A DNA stretch of 64,000 bases, from assembly GCA_003244185.1 (NCBI GenBank), contig QHBT01000008.1:42854-106853 (forward strand), read 5' to 3'. Positions 50,656 to 58,913 of the stretch are shown here, piece after piece. The translations under genes were made by a program, and so were the position numbers. The notes beneath the pieces are model-generated. The model did not search any database. It was not told where the DNA came from and saw nothing but the letters and a program-made list of their open reading frames with translations. The first letter of the stretch is position 1. Each line of letters starts with the position of its first letter. Origin of the DNA: Candidatus Dormiibacter spiritus (lineage in GTDB: Bacteria > Chloroflexota > Dormibacteria > Dormibacterales > Dormibacteraceae).

Positions 50656-50978
50656 ACCATGCCCAGTTCCCAGCGGGCGTCTTCGGTCATCCGCTCGGGA
50701 GTCCAGGGCGGGTCGTAGACGATCTCCACCCCGGCGTCCTCGATACCAGGCAGCCGCAGCAGGTGGTCTCGCACGTCGGTCATCACCTCGCCGGCCATCG
50801 GACAGCCCATCGCCGTGAGAGTCATCTTGACGTCCACGCGCTGCGGCTTGATCGCCACCTCGTAGATCAACCCCAGGTCGACCACGTTGACGGGGATCTC
50901 GGGGTCGTAGCACTCACGGAGGACGTTGTAGACGTCCTCCTCCTTTATTGTCGCTGTGGCCTGCATTTCCTCGGTCAT
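50652..50978 (-). CDS. sufT: SufT-like MIP18/DUF59 protein
   Basis: 108 residues. Contains the DUF59 core: VYNVLRECYDPEIPVNVVDLGLIYEV, then MTLTAMGCPM with the conserved Cys, and VYDPPWTPERM. SufT-type proteins help mature Fe-S proteins. It starts at ATG 50978, overlapping the rhodanese stop (ATGA). Last gene of the suf operon. Confidence 0.92.
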   Translation of the reverse strand: MTEEMQATATIKEEDVYNVLRECYDPEIPVNVVDLGLIYEVAIKPQRVDVKMTLTAMGCPMAGEVMTDVRDHLLRLPGIEDAGVEIVYDPPWTPERMTEDARWELGMV

Positions 50979-51328
50979 CAGAGTCCTTTCTCCATCGGTT
51001 TGCCCGCTTCCCGCCAGGCCTTGTGGCCGCCGCGGAAGTTGACCACATCCTTGGCGCCCAGCGCGACAGCCATCTCGGAGGCGACAGCTGAGCGTTCGCC
51101 CACCTCGCAGGCGAAGATCGTCTTGTCAGTGAACTTGTGAGCGGTGGGGTTCATGAGAATCTGGTTCAGCACCACGTGGCGCGAACCGGGGATGTGTCCG
51201 CTCTCGCGTTCCCAGCCCTCCCTCACATCGATCACCTCATACTCGCCCGAGTCGATCAACTTCTGGATCTCTTCGATCTTCAGATCGCGAAATCCACTCT
51301 CGGTCATTTCCTCAGCTGTCATCCTCAT
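50978..51328 (-). CDS. Rhodanese-like sulfurtransferase
   Basis: 116 residues, single rhodanese domain. Catalytic Cys lies in FACEVGERSAV, matching the C-x-x-G-x-R-S loop. YEVIDVREGWERESGHIPGS is the N-terminal hallmark. It overlaps sufU by 17 bp, placing it in the Fe-S operon as a likely sulfur carrier or persulfide donor. Its exact role in the SUF pathway is inferred. Confidence 0.9.
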   Translation of the reverse strand: MRMTAEEMTESGFRDLKIEEIQKLIDSGEYEVIDVREGWERESGHIPGSRHVVLNQILMNPTAHKFTDKTIFACEVGERSAVASEMAVALGAKDVVNFRGGHKAWREAGKPMEKGL

Positions 51329-51719
51329 CCTCTTCGAATTCTCCCTCCGCCAAGCCGTAGGCGCCGACCTTCAGCACCTTCAGCGAAAGCAGCGCACACT
51401 TGATCCGCGCCGGCGAGATCTCGATACCGAGTTCTTCCAGCACTTCTTCCTTGGAGATCTTCCGGGCCTCTTCCAGTGGCATGCCCTTCAGCCGCTCAGT
51501 CAAGAGAGAGGCGGAGGCCTGGGAGATGGCGCAGCCGCGGCCGTGGAAGCGCACGTCCTCGATCTTCCCCTCCGCCAGCCTGAAGTCCATGCCTATCACA
51601 TCGCCGCAGAGCGGGTTCAGCTCCTCGTGGCTCACGTCAGGCTGCTCCAGCCGACCGAAATTCCGCGGGTTCTTGTAGTGGTCCAGGATGTACTCGCGAT
51701 AGAACTGGTCGTCGACCAT
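51312..51719 (-). CDS. sufU: SufU, zinc-dependent sulfurtransferase/scaffold
   Basis: 135 residues. The three conserved Cys are in LNPLCGD, HGRGCAISQAS and IKCALLSL. SufU accepts persulfide sulfur from SufS in Gram-positive-type SUF systems, with a zinc that is released on transfer. It overlaps sufS by 1 bp. The acidic C-terminal tail is longer than in most homologues. Confidence 0.93.
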   Translation of the reverse strand: MVDDQFYREYILDHYKNPRNFGRLEQPDVSHEELNPLCGDVIGMDFRLAEGKIEDVRFHGRGCAISQASASLLTERLKGMPLEEARKISKEEVLEELGIEISPARIKCALLSLKVLKVGAYGLAEGEFEEDEDDS

Positions 51720-52972
51720 CAGGCGAAGATCCTCTGGGCATCTCGAAGGGCCACCAGCAGGCGGTCCACCTCATCCCGCGTCGTGTACAGATAGAACGAC
51801 GCCCGAGCAACGGCCGGCACGTCCAGCCGCCGCATCAGCGGCTGCGTGCAGTTATGGCCGGCTCGGACGGCGACGCCGTGGCGGTCCAGGATGGTGGCCA
51901 CGTCATGCGGATGCACACCTGCCAAATCAAACGAGATGACGCCCGACCGCCGCTGCGCCGGGGGGCCGAAGAGACGCAGACCGTCGATCTCAGACATCGC
52001 TTCCAGCGCGTATTCGGTCAGCTGCTGCTCATGCTCGTGGATGGCGCCGAGGCCGATCTCGCTCACGTAGTCGATGGCTGTGCCGAGCCCGATGACCTGC
52101 GCGATCGCCTGAGTTCCGGCTTCGAACTTCTCGGGCAGCGGCGCATACGTGGTGCCAGTCGTGCTGACAGTCTTGATCATGTCCCCGCCGCCCATGAACG
52201 GTGGCATCGCCTCCAACAGCTCCCGCCGTCCGTAGAGGATGCCTGCCCCTGTCGGACCGCAGATCTTGTGGCCGCTGAAGGCATAGAAGTCGCAGCCCGT
52301 CGCCTGCACGTCGACGCCCAGGTGCGGCGCCCCCTGCGCCCCATCGATCAAAACCACCGCTCCGACGGCCTTGGCCGCAGCGGTCATCTCCCGGTAGGGA
52401 TTGATGGTGCCGAGCGTGTTCGACACCTGGGAGAAGGCGACGAGCTTCGGCTCCTGTTGCAGCAGCGCCCTGTACTGATCCTGGCGGAGCTCGCCCCCCT
52501 CGTCGATGTCGACGTACTCGATCCTCGCCCCCGTGGCCTCGGCCACCAGCTGCCAGGGCACGAGGTTGGAGTGGTGCTCCATGATCGTCAGCACAATCAG
52601 GTCGCCGGGGAGGAGGTTGCGCCGAGCCCAGGAATAAGCGACCAGGTTGATGCCCTCGGTCGTGCCGCGGGTGTAGATGATCTCGCGCCGCGAGCGAGCG
52701 TTGAGGAAGCGCCTGACGGTCTCGCGGGTCGCCTCGTACCGCTCAGTCGCCTGCTCCGAGGCTTTGTAGGCGCCGCGGTGGATGTTGGCGTTGAATTGCG
52801 TGTGGTAGGCGTCCATCGCCGCCAGCACCGGCAGCGGTCGCTGCGAGGTGTTGGCGGAATCGAGGTAGGCCACCCCGGTCGCCAGGAAGGGGAAGTCAGC
52901 CCTGATTCGCTCCACGTCCAGCGGCGGCGAGGCCAAGCCGGCACTCACGGGACTAGAGCTCGACGTAGACAT
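51719..52972 (-). CDS. sufS: SufS-type cysteine desulfurase
   Basis: 417 residues, class V aminotransferase fold. PLP Lys in FSGHKICGPTGAG, catalytic Cys in RAGHNCTQPL, and the start ERIRADFPFL, all typical of group II desulfurases. It removes sulfur from cysteine and passes it to SufU. The 5' end overlaps the Rieske-like gene by 20 bp. The Ser-rich N terminus is probably disordered. Confidence 0.94.
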   Translation of the reverse strand: MSTSSSSPVSAGLASPPLDVERIRADFPFLATGVAYLDSANTSQRPLPVLAAMDAYHTQFNANIHRGAYKASEQATERYEATRETVRRFLNARSRREIIYTRGTTEGINLVAYSWARRNLLPGDLIVLTIMEHHSNLVPWQLVAEATGARIEYVDIDEGGELRQDQYRALLQQEPKLVAFSQVSNTLGTINPYREMTAAAKAVGAVVLIDGAQGAPHLGVDVQATGCDFYAFSGHKICGPTGAGILYGRRELLEAMPPFMGGGDMIKTVSTTGTTYAPLPEKFEAGTQAIAQVIGLGTAIDYVSEIGLGAIHEHEQQLTEYALEAMSEIDGLRLFGPPAQRRSGVISFDLAGVHPHDVATILDRHGVAVRAGHNCTQPLMRRLDVPAVARASFYLYTTRDEVDRLLVALRDAQRIFA

Positions 52973-53258
52973 CGTCTCCTTCCACAGTCACCGGATAGGC
53001 CCGCACAGGCTCGGTGGCCGGCGGGCCGGAGCAGGCTCCGGTGGCCAGATTGAAGCGGGAGCCGTGCACAGGGCACTCCACCTGGAGGCCCCACAGCTCA
53101 CCGTCGCTGAGGGAGAACTCCTCGTGGCTGCAGATGTCCGAGATGGCGTAGTAGGTGCCGTCCTCGGCATGCGCCAGGCACACCTCCTCGCCGTCGACCA
53201 CCACCTTGCGAATGGTGTCGACCGCCTGGTCCTCGACCTTGCCCACCAGGTGTTTCAC
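52953..53258 (-). CDS. Rieske-type [2Fe-2S] ferredoxin
   Basis: 101 residues from GTG 53258 (GTG 53273 possible). Rieske cluster ligands: C-S-H in DICSHEEFSL and C-P-V-H in ECPVHGSRF. It resembles the small bacterial ferredoxins of dioxygenase systems but sits between sufD and sufS, so it probably works in cluster assembly or supplies electrons to it. It lacks the long membrane anchor of cytochrome bc1 Rieske proteins. Confidence 0.92.
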   Translation of the reverse strand: MKHLVGKVEDQAVDTIRKVVVDGEEVCLAHAEDGTYYAISDICSHEEFSLSDGELWGLQVECPVHGSRFNLATGACSGPPATEPVRAYPVTVEGDDVYVEL

Positions 53259-53283
53259 TGGTCCACCTGGCACCGACTGTCCA

Positions 53284-54558
53284 CTAGAAGCCGATCCGAT
53301 CCTCGAGCTCCTGTTCGACCAGCTCTCGCGCCTGCTGGACGGGGATGCGCTCCAGCACCTGGCCGAAGAAGCCGTGCACCACCATCCTCTGGGCGACCAT
53401 CGGCGGGATGCCCCGGCTCTCCAGATAGAAGAGGTGCTCGGGATCCACAGGGCCCACGGTGGCACCGTGGGTGCAGCGCACGTCGTTGTTCATGATCTCG
53501 AGCATGGGGATGGAGTTCGCCTTGGCCTGGTTCGACAGAAGCAGGTTGCGATTGGCCTGGTATGCGTCCGACCCGCTTGCGCCCACCTCGATCCGGATCA
53601 GCCCCGCGTAGACGCTCTGGGCTTGCTCGCGCAGAGCGCCTTTGAAGAGCAGGTCCGAGGTCGAGTGCCCTACCACATGCTGCTGGAGCGTGTGGAAGTC
53701 GAAGAACTGCTGGCCGGTACCGAAGTAAAGCGCCTTCAGCTCCGCCCGAGCGCCAGGGCCGTTGAGCGACGCTTCCACGCGGTTCTTGCTGAAGCGCGCG
53801 CCCAGCCCGGCGTGCACCATGCGGACAGTCGAGTCCTTCTCCAGACGGGCTCGCTCGTCGGCGAACTGCCAAGCGTGGTTGCCCCAGCGCTGCAGAGCCA
53901 CGTAGCCCACATTCGACGCCTCTCCCGCGAAGATCTCGGCCGAGCCGCTGGTCAAGGATGGCCGCTCCAGGTCCGGCGAGAGGAACTCGTCGACGTGGTT
54001 GAAGGAGCTGCCGCGGCCGGCGATGATCAGCGTGTGCGGCAGCACCAGTGCGCCGCCGGTCGAGGACCAAAACTGGGAGACGAACGGCTTCGCGATGCTG
54101 ACGCCGTCCGGGACGTAGAGGAAGGTGCCACCGCTGAAGAGCGCGGCGTGAAGCGCCGCCAGCTTGTCGCGGTCGGGCCGCACCTCCTGGAAGAGGTGCT
54201 TCTGGACCAGCTCCGGGTATTCACGAGCCGCCTGCGAGAGCGGCACGAAGAGCACGCCGGCGCGGCTCAGCTCGGGGTCGATCTCCACCTTGCCCGGCTC
54301 GGAGCCGCTCTGGCGCAGCACTCCAGCCGTGTCAGCGATGGGCGTGGCGGGCGCAGAAGCGCCGGCCGCCTCAAAGGCTTGGAACGCGTCCAGGTCCAGG
54401 CCCTTGAGGCTCGTCCGGCGCCATTCCTCCTCGGTGCGCTGGGGCAGCGGCAGCCGCTCGTAGACGGCGAACGCCTGCCTCCGCTTGGCGCGCAGCCAGG
54501 CAGGCTCGTCATGAAGGCCCGCCAGCTCGTCGGCGGCGCTCAGGACCAGTGCCGTCAA
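53284..54558 (-). CDS. sufD: SufD, SUF scaffold subunit
   Basis: 424 residues. The right-handed beta-helix core with [14 protein letters not shown], and the C-terminal [20 protein letters not shown] matches the SufBD family. It assembles Fe-S clusters with SufB and the SufC ATPase. It overlaps sufB by 4 bp. Less conserved at the N terminus than SufB, which is normal. Confidence 0.93.
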   Translation of the reverse strand: MTALVLSAADELAGLHDEPAWLRAKRRQAFAVYERLPLPQRTEEEWRRTSLKGLDLDAFQAFEAAGASAPATPIADTAGVLRQSGSEPGKVEIDPELSRAGVLFVPLSQAAREYPELVQKHLFQEVRPDRDKLAALHAALFSGGTFLYVPDGVSIAKPFVSQFWSSTGGALVLPHTLIIAGRGSSFNHVDEFLSPDLERPSLTSGSAEIFAGEASNVGYVALQRWGNHAWQFADERARLEKDSTVRMVHAGLGARFSKNRVEASLNGPGARAELKALYFGTGQQFFDFHTLQQHVVGHSTSDLLFKGALREQAQSVYAGLIRIEVGASGSDAYQANRNLLLSNQAKANSIPMLEIMNNDVRCTHGATVGPVDPEHLFYLESRGIPPMVAQRMVVHGFFGQVLERIPVQQARELVEQELEDRIGF

Positions 54559-55964
54559 CCGACAGAGCCCTCCATCTCCAGCTGGATCAGCCGGTTCAGC
54601 TCCACTGCATACTCAAGCGGCAGCTCCTTGGTGAACGGCTCGATGAAGCCGTTGACAATCATGGTCTCCGCTTCCACCTGGCTGATGCCGCGGCTCATCA
54701 AATAGAAGAGCTGCTCGTCCGAGACCTTGGAAACTGTCGCCTCGTGGCCGATCGTGACCTCGCTCTCATCGCACTCGATGTAGGGATAGGTGTCGCTGAT
54801 CGACTGGTCGTCCAGCAGCAGAGCGTCACACTTGACGAACGACTTGACGTGGCTGGAGCCGGGCTGGACCTTGACCAGGCCCCTGTAGGAAGTCCTGCCG
54901 CCCGCTTTGGAGATCGACTTGGAGGTGATGGTTGAAGTCGTGTTGGGCGCTGCGTGCACCATCTTGGCCCCCGCGTCCTGGTGCTGGCCCTTGCCGGCAA
55001 ACGCTATCGAGAGCACGTCGCCCTTGGCGCCGGGCTCCATCAGGTAGACAGAGGGGTACTTCATGGTGACGGCGGAGCCCAGGTTGCCATCGACCCATTC
55101 CATGGTCGCGCCCTCGTAAGCCAATGCGCGCTTGGTGACCAGGTTGTAGACGTTGGTCGACCAGTTCTGGATGGTGGTGTAGCGGCAGCGAGCGCCCTTC
55201 TTGACGATGATCTCGACCACCGCCGAGTGGAGGGAATCGGTCGTGTAGATCGGCGCCGTACAGCCCTCGATGTAGTGGACGAAAGAATCCTCGTCGCAGA
55301 TGATGAGAGTCCGCTCGAACTGACCCATGTTCTCAGCGTTGATGCGGAAGTAGGCCTGCAGCGGGATATCGACCTTCACGCCCTTGGGCACGTAGATGAA
55401 GGAGCCGCCCGACCAGGCTGCCGTGTTCAGGGCCGCGAACTTGTTGTCGGCGGCCGGGATGACTGTGCCGAAGTACTCCTGGAAGAGCTCAGGATGGTCG
55501 CGCAGGCCGGAGTCGGTGTCCAGGAAGAGGACGCCCTTCTTCTCCAAATCCTTGTGCAGTGAGTGGTAGACGACCTCGGACTCGTACTGGGCGGCCACGC
55601 CGGCCAGGAACTTGCGCTCGGCCTGGGGCACGCCCAGCCGGTCGAAGGTGCGCTTGATGTCGTCGGGCACGTCGTCCCAGGAAGTGCTCTGCTTCTCGCT
55701 CGACTTCAAGTAGTAGAAGATGTTCTCGAAGTCGATCTTGGAGAGATCGGCGCCCCACGTCGGCATCGGCTTCTTCCTGAAGATGTCGAGCGCGCGCAGG
55801 CGCAGCTTGGCCATCCACTCAGGCTCCTGCTTCATCCAGGAGATCTCCTGAATGATTTCGGGGGAAAGCCCTCGCTTTGCCTTGAAGACGTAGTTCTCGG
55901 GATCGAAGAAGCCGTACTTCTCCTTGTAGTCGTCGCCGACGTTGATCCTGGGAGCAACCGCCAT
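54555..55964 (-). CDS. sufB: SufB, SUF scaffold subunit
   Basis: 469 residues, standard length. Signatures include [31 protein letters not shown] with the conserved Cys, [10 protein letters not shown], and the C-terminal [17 protein letters not shown]. It binds the nascent Fe-S cluster in the SufBC2D complex. It starts at ATG 55964, three bases after the sufC stop. Confidence 0.95.
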   Translation of the reverse strand: MAVAPRINVGDDYKEKYGFFDPENYVFKAKRGLSPEIIQEISWMKQEPEWMAKLRLRALDIFRKKPMPTWGADLSKIDFENIFYYLKSSEKQSTSWDDVPDDIKRTFDRLGVPQAERKFLAGVAAQYESEVVYHSLHKDLEKKGVLFLDTDSGLRDHPELFQEYFGTVIPAADNKFAALNTAAWSGGSFIYVPKGVKVDIPLQAYFRINAENMGQFERTLIICDEDSFVHYIEGCTAPIYTTDSLHSAVVEIIVKKGARCRYTTIQNWSTNVYNLVTKRALAYEGATMEWVDGNLGSAVTMKYPSVYLMEPGAKGDVLSIAFAGKGQHQDAGAKMVHAAPNTTSTITSKSISKAGGRTSYRGLVKVQPGSSHVKSFVKCDALLLDDQSISDTYPYIECDESEVTIGHEATVSKVSDEQLFYLMSRGISQVEAETMIVNGFIEPFTKELPLEYAVELNRLIQLEMEGSVG

Positions 55965-55967
55965 CGC

Positions 55968-56759
55968 CTAGACCTCCTCTGCCACCGCCGCTGCCGCGGC
56001 GGGTTCGTCGACCCATTCCGAGTAACCCGTGTTCTCCAGCTGGTCCGCGACCTCGGAGCCGCCCGAACGCACCACCTGACCGTTGACCAAGACGTGCACG
56101 TAGTCAGGCTGGATGAACTTCAAAATCCGCGTGTAGTGAGTGATGATCAGGATGCCGAGCTCGCCCCCCCGCATGGAGTTGATCGACTCACTCACGTACT
56201 TGATGGAGTCGATGTCCAGGCCGGAGTCGGTCTCGTCCAGCAGTGCCATCGTCGGCCGCAGCACCGCCATCTGCAGGATCTCGGCCCGCTTCTTCTCGCC
56301 GCCCGAGAACCCCTCGTTGACGTACCGGGAGAGGAAGCTTTTGTCGATCCGCAGCGTGTTCATCGGCTCGGCCAGCAGCTCGCGGAACTCCTTGGGGCCG
56401 ATCGCCTTGGCCTTATCCTTGCCGTCGTAGCCGCGCTGGGCGTTGAGCGCGGTGCGGAGGAAGTTGGCCATGGTGACGCCAGGCACCACAATGGGGTACT
56501 GAAAGGCGAGATAGAGGCCCAGGCGAGCGCGCTGGTCGGGCTGCAGTTCGAGCAGGCTCTGCCCGTTGAGCAGGACCTCGCCGCCGAGGACCTGGTAGCT
56601 CGGATGGCCCATCAGGGCATTGGAGAGTGTGCTCTTGCCCGAGCCGTTCGGTCCCATCACTGCGTGGACCTCACCCCGGTTCACCTGGAGGGAGACGCCC
56701 TTCAGGATCTCGCGGCCCTCAACCCCGACACGCAAATCCTTGATCTCGAAATCAGCCAA
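55968..56759 (-). CDS. sufC: SufC, ABC-type ATPase of the SUF complex
   Basis: 263 residues. Walker A GPNGSGKST, SufC-type signature FSGGEKKRAEILQ, Walker B TMALLDETDSGLD and the switch His in IITHYTRI. The Ala/Glu-rich C-terminal tail is longer than in E. coli SufC. It powers conformational change in SufB and SufD. Overlaps sufR by 8 bp. Confidence 0.95.
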   Translation of the reverse strand: MADFEIKDLRVGVEGREILKGVSLQVNRGEVHAVMGPNGSGKSTLSNALMGHPSYQVLGGEVLLNGQSLLELQPDQRARLGLYLAFQYPIVVPGVTMANFLRTALNAQRGYDGKDKAKAIGPKEFRELLAEPMNTLRIDKSFLSRYVNEGFSGGEKKRAEILQMAVLRPTMALLDETDSGLDIDSIKYVSESINSMRGGELGILIITHYTRILKFIQPDYVHVLVNGQVVRSGGSEVADQLENTGYSEWVDEPAAAAAVAEEV

Positions 56760-57393
56760 CTGTGTTCACCCCTGGCCCCGGAGAGCGTTGCTCCGGGGAA
56801 ATCACTATCTCGTAGGAGCAGTCGGTGTCGCCACCAGCTGCCCATGTCTTCCGTTCGACTTCGGCCTGGAACACGCGCTTGTACATGTCGAGCTCCTGCC
56901 GGCAGGCATGGCCTGTGCGGACCGCGACGTCGCCGATGGGGCAGTTGCAGTGCTTGAGCGAGAGCTTGCCGTCCGCCTCGCTGACCTGCGACATGTGACC
57001 CCGCTCAGTCGCCAGCCGGGCCACCTCCCGCACGCGCTCCTTCAAGTCTAGGCCGGCCAGCCGCTGCTGATGCTGGCGCTCGAGACGTTCCGAGCGGTCC
57101 GCGAAGAAGCGCTCGAGTGCTTCCCCGTCCAAGAAGGAGACCAGCTCGTGGGCCAACTCACGGTGGCCGCTGGGGAAGGCCTGCTGGGCCGCCTCCGTCA
57201 GCCGGTAGATGTGACCGGGCCGGCCGGGACCGCTGGGAGCACCTGACAGCACCTGGACCAGGCGCTGCTGCTCCAGGGCGTCGAGATGGCGTAGAGCCGC
57301 CTGCTTCGAAACCTGGAGATGGTTTGCCACCTGGGGCAGGCTGGCCTGGCCGCGCTCCTTCAGGAAGGCGAGTACGTCTGGCTTGCGATCCAT
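56752..57393 (-). CDS. sufR: SufR-type Fe-S-sensing repressor of the suf operon
   Basis: 213 residues from ATG 57393. An N-terminal winged helix (LPQVANHLQVSKQAALRHLDAL) is followed by a dimer/helical region and a C-terminal cysteine cluster: Cys149, Cys151, Cys164 and Cys192. The spacing 151-164-192 (13 and 28) equals the cluster spacing I recall for mycobacterial SufR. The protein would repress suf when its [4Fe-4S] cluster is intact. It overlaps sufC, so it leads the operon; a CAAC-N6-GTTG site lies 26 bp upstream. Confidence 0.9.
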   Translation of the reverse strand: MDRKPDVLAFLKERGQASLPQVANHLQVSKQAALRHLDALEQQRLVQVLSGAPSGPGRPGHIYRLTEAAQQAFPSGHRELAHELVSFLDGEALERFFADRSERLERQHQQRLAGLDLKERVREVARLATERGHMSQVSEADGKLSLKHCNCPIGDVAVRTGHACRQELDMYKRVFQAEVERKTWAAGGDTDCSYEIVISPEQRSPGPGVNTVG

Positions 57394-57414
57394 TCAGGCT
57401 TGGATTCTACCGAT

Positions 57415-57436
57415 TTGTCAACTCGGCGGTTGATAA
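57415..57436. promoter_or_regulatory. Putative SufR operator between sufR and the divergent gene
   Basis: TTGTCAAC-TCGGCG-GTTGATAA, an inverted repeat with one mismatch containing CAAC-N6-GTTG (57419-57432). This is the consensus I recall for cyanobacterial SufR. It overlaps the -10 TAAACT of the plus-strand gene (57434-57439) and is upstream of the sufR -10 TAGAAT (10 bases before ATG 57393), so both directions may be controlled. Confidence 0.6.
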
Positions 57437-57439
57437 ACT
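57434..57439 (+). promoter_or_regulatory. -10 element of the coiled-coil protein gene
   Basis: TAAACT ends eight bases before ATG 57448, and its first bases lie within the CAAC-N6-GTTG palindrome arm. The message is probably leaderless. Confidence 0.45.
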
Positions 57440-57447
57440 CGGTCTCA

Positions 57448-57984
57448 ATGAGTGACGAGCTGGGTCAGCTTGCCGACTCCGCCCTGAAGGAGCGCGTCGA
57501 GCGGCTGATGGCACAGATGCGACCCCTGGAGGCGGAGCTCGGCCAGCTGCGTGCTGAGCGCGACGGCTGCCTGGTGGAGCTTCGCCGCCGCGACCGCCTG
57601 CGCTCGATGGAGCGTCGCAAGAGTGTGAAGCTGGACATGCGGGCAGGGAATTTGGTCAGCATGGAGGCCCTGATCGCCGCCGCTGCGGAAGGGTCCTTCG
57701 ACGATTACAGGTTCAACTTGAAGACGGGAGGGGAGGTCCGGCTCGGCTTCCCCGGCGCGCGCCAGCAGACGATCGCCTTCACCGACGGCAAGCAGATTGT
57801 GCAGGCTCGAGACTTCCAGCAGGCAGCAGATTTGTTCGCCGCCGGCTGGGAGCTGGGCGGACCTGGCCGACCCGGCGTACGCGTTCACTTTCCAGGCACC
57901 CGGCAGGAGCGCCTGAGCCCCGCCGCCGATGTCTTCGCGACCGGGGCCAAGGTGGCCGAAGAAACGTCCGACGGCGTAGCCTAG
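57448..57984 (+). CDS. Unknown protein with N-terminal coiled coil
   Basis: 178 residues. Residues about 5-50 (LADSALKERVERLMAQMRPL, ELGQLRAERDG) are a likely coiled coil, followed by a beta-rich domain. It shares the palindromic intergenic region with sufR and is followed 5 bp later by a BON-domain gene. No family recognised. Its proximity to the SufR site raises the question of whether it is Fe-S responsive. Confidence 0.65.
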   Translation: MSDELGQLADSALKERVERLMAQMRPLEAELGQLRAERDGCLVELRRRDRLRSMERRKSVKLDMRAGNLVSMEALIAAAAEGSFDDYRFNLKTGGEVRLGFPGARQQTIAFTDGKQIVQARDFQQAADLFAAGWELGGPGRPGVRVHFPGTRQERLSPAADVFATGAKVAEETSDGVA

Positions 57985-57989
57985 GCCCT

Positions 57990-58733
57990 ATGAAAACAGC
58001 ACTATCGACAGGCGAGCTGGCGCTCGATCAGCTCATCAAGGGCCTCACCTCCTTGCGGAACTCGTTTGAACGGCGGATTCAGGGCGTCGACGTTGACGAC
58101 CTCCGCGATCGCGGCAGCAAGTACGCCAAGCAGGCGCGCAAGCACAGCGAGCGGTATTCGAAGCTGGCTAAGAAGCAGGGGGCGCGCTACGCGGACCAGG
58201 GCGGCCGCTACGCGGATTCCCTGCTCGCCTCGGTCGAAGATCGACTTCGTCCCCAGCCCCGCCGCCGCGGTCTACCCATCGCGGGTGGGCTGCTTCTGAT
58301 CGGACTGGGCGCGGCGATCGCCTATCTGGCCTATGACCGCGGCCGTCGCGAAGCCCTGGCTGGACAGGCCAAACAGCTGCAGCAGACCGCCCGCCAGCGC
58401 TATGCGGAGTTGGGCGGGATCGGCGGCGTGGTGGAAAAGGTTCAGACCCAGGGTATCGGCACCGTGGTGGACAAGGTGCAGAAGGTGCGCGGGAACGGTG
58501 GCCCCGGCAGTGTTGCGCCGAGCGAAGCAGAACTGGAGGAGAAGGTGCGAGCTGCCATCGGGGAGCATCCGGAGGGCCTTCGAGTGGCCGTGGAAGGTCG
58601 CACCGTGTACCTGCGTGGCGCCGTCGGCGATGCCTCGGCGGCTGATGCGGCAGCTGAGCGCGCGCACTCCATCGACGGTGTGGTGGCAGTTGTCAACCTG
58701 ACGACCGCCGGCAGTCCCCTCGGCAACGCCTAG
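57990..58733 (+). CDS. BON-domain membrane-anchored protein
   Basis: 247 residues. An N-terminal Lys/Arg/Tyr-rich region, one hydrophobic helix near residue 95-112 (LPIAGGLLLIGLGAAIAYLA), a charged linker, and a C-terminal BON domain (about 180-240: LEEKVRAAIGEHPEGLRVAV, YLRGAVGDASAADAAAERAH, VVAVVNL). BON domains bind phospholipid or adjacent proteins. It is followed by an intrinsic terminator. Confidence 0.75.
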   Translation: MKTALSTGELALDQLIKGLTSLRNSFERRIQGVDVDDLRDRGSKYAKQARKHSERYSKLAKKQGARYADQGGRYADSLLASVEDRLRPQPRRRGLPIAGGLLLIGLGAAIAYLAYDRGRREALAGQAKQLQQTARQRYAELGGIGGVVEKVQTQGIGTVVDKVQKVRGNGGPGSVAPSEAELEEKVRAAIGEHPEGLRVAVEGRTVYLRGAVGDASAADAAAERAHSIDGVVAVVNLTTAGSPLGNA

Positions 58734-58755
58734 AGCATCGACTCCCAGCTGAGTG

Positions 58756-58793
58756 AAGAGGACGGAGGGCACGCCCCTCGGTCCTCTTTTCTT
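58756..58793 (+). terminator. Rho-independent terminator after the BON-domain gene
   Basis: Stem AAGAGGACGGAGGG (58756-58769), short loop, CCCTCGGTCCTCTT (58775-58788) with one mismatch, followed by a T-rich tail TTTTCTT. It closes the two-gene plus-strand unit before the penicillin-binding protein gene. Confidence 0.8.
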
Positions 58794-58871
58794 GCTGTGG
58801 GAGATCCGGTCGGCGGGCGCGCGTTACCTTTGCTCGCCAGCAGCGGTTCTCGCCAGCACGTACCCGCACGA

Positions 58872-58901
58872 TTGTCACCGAGGGCTTAACGTCCCTAGAA
58901 T
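58872..58901 (+). promoter_or_regulatory. Promoter of the penicillin-binding protein gene
   Basis: -35 TTGTCA (58872-58877), 18-bp spacer, -10 TAGAAT (58896-58901), 12 bases before ATG 58914. No ribosome site; the 5' leader would be only a few bases. Confidence 0.6.
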
Positions 58902-58913
58902 CCCCCCTGCTCA

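Noticed and set aside
51854..53053. 399-codon plus-strand frame opposite sufS
   Set aside because: Antisense to an intact SufS with PLP Lys and catalytic Cys motifs.
55563..56957. 464-codon plus-strand frame across sufB, sufC and sufR
   Set aside because: Antisense to three strongly supported genes and has no family features.
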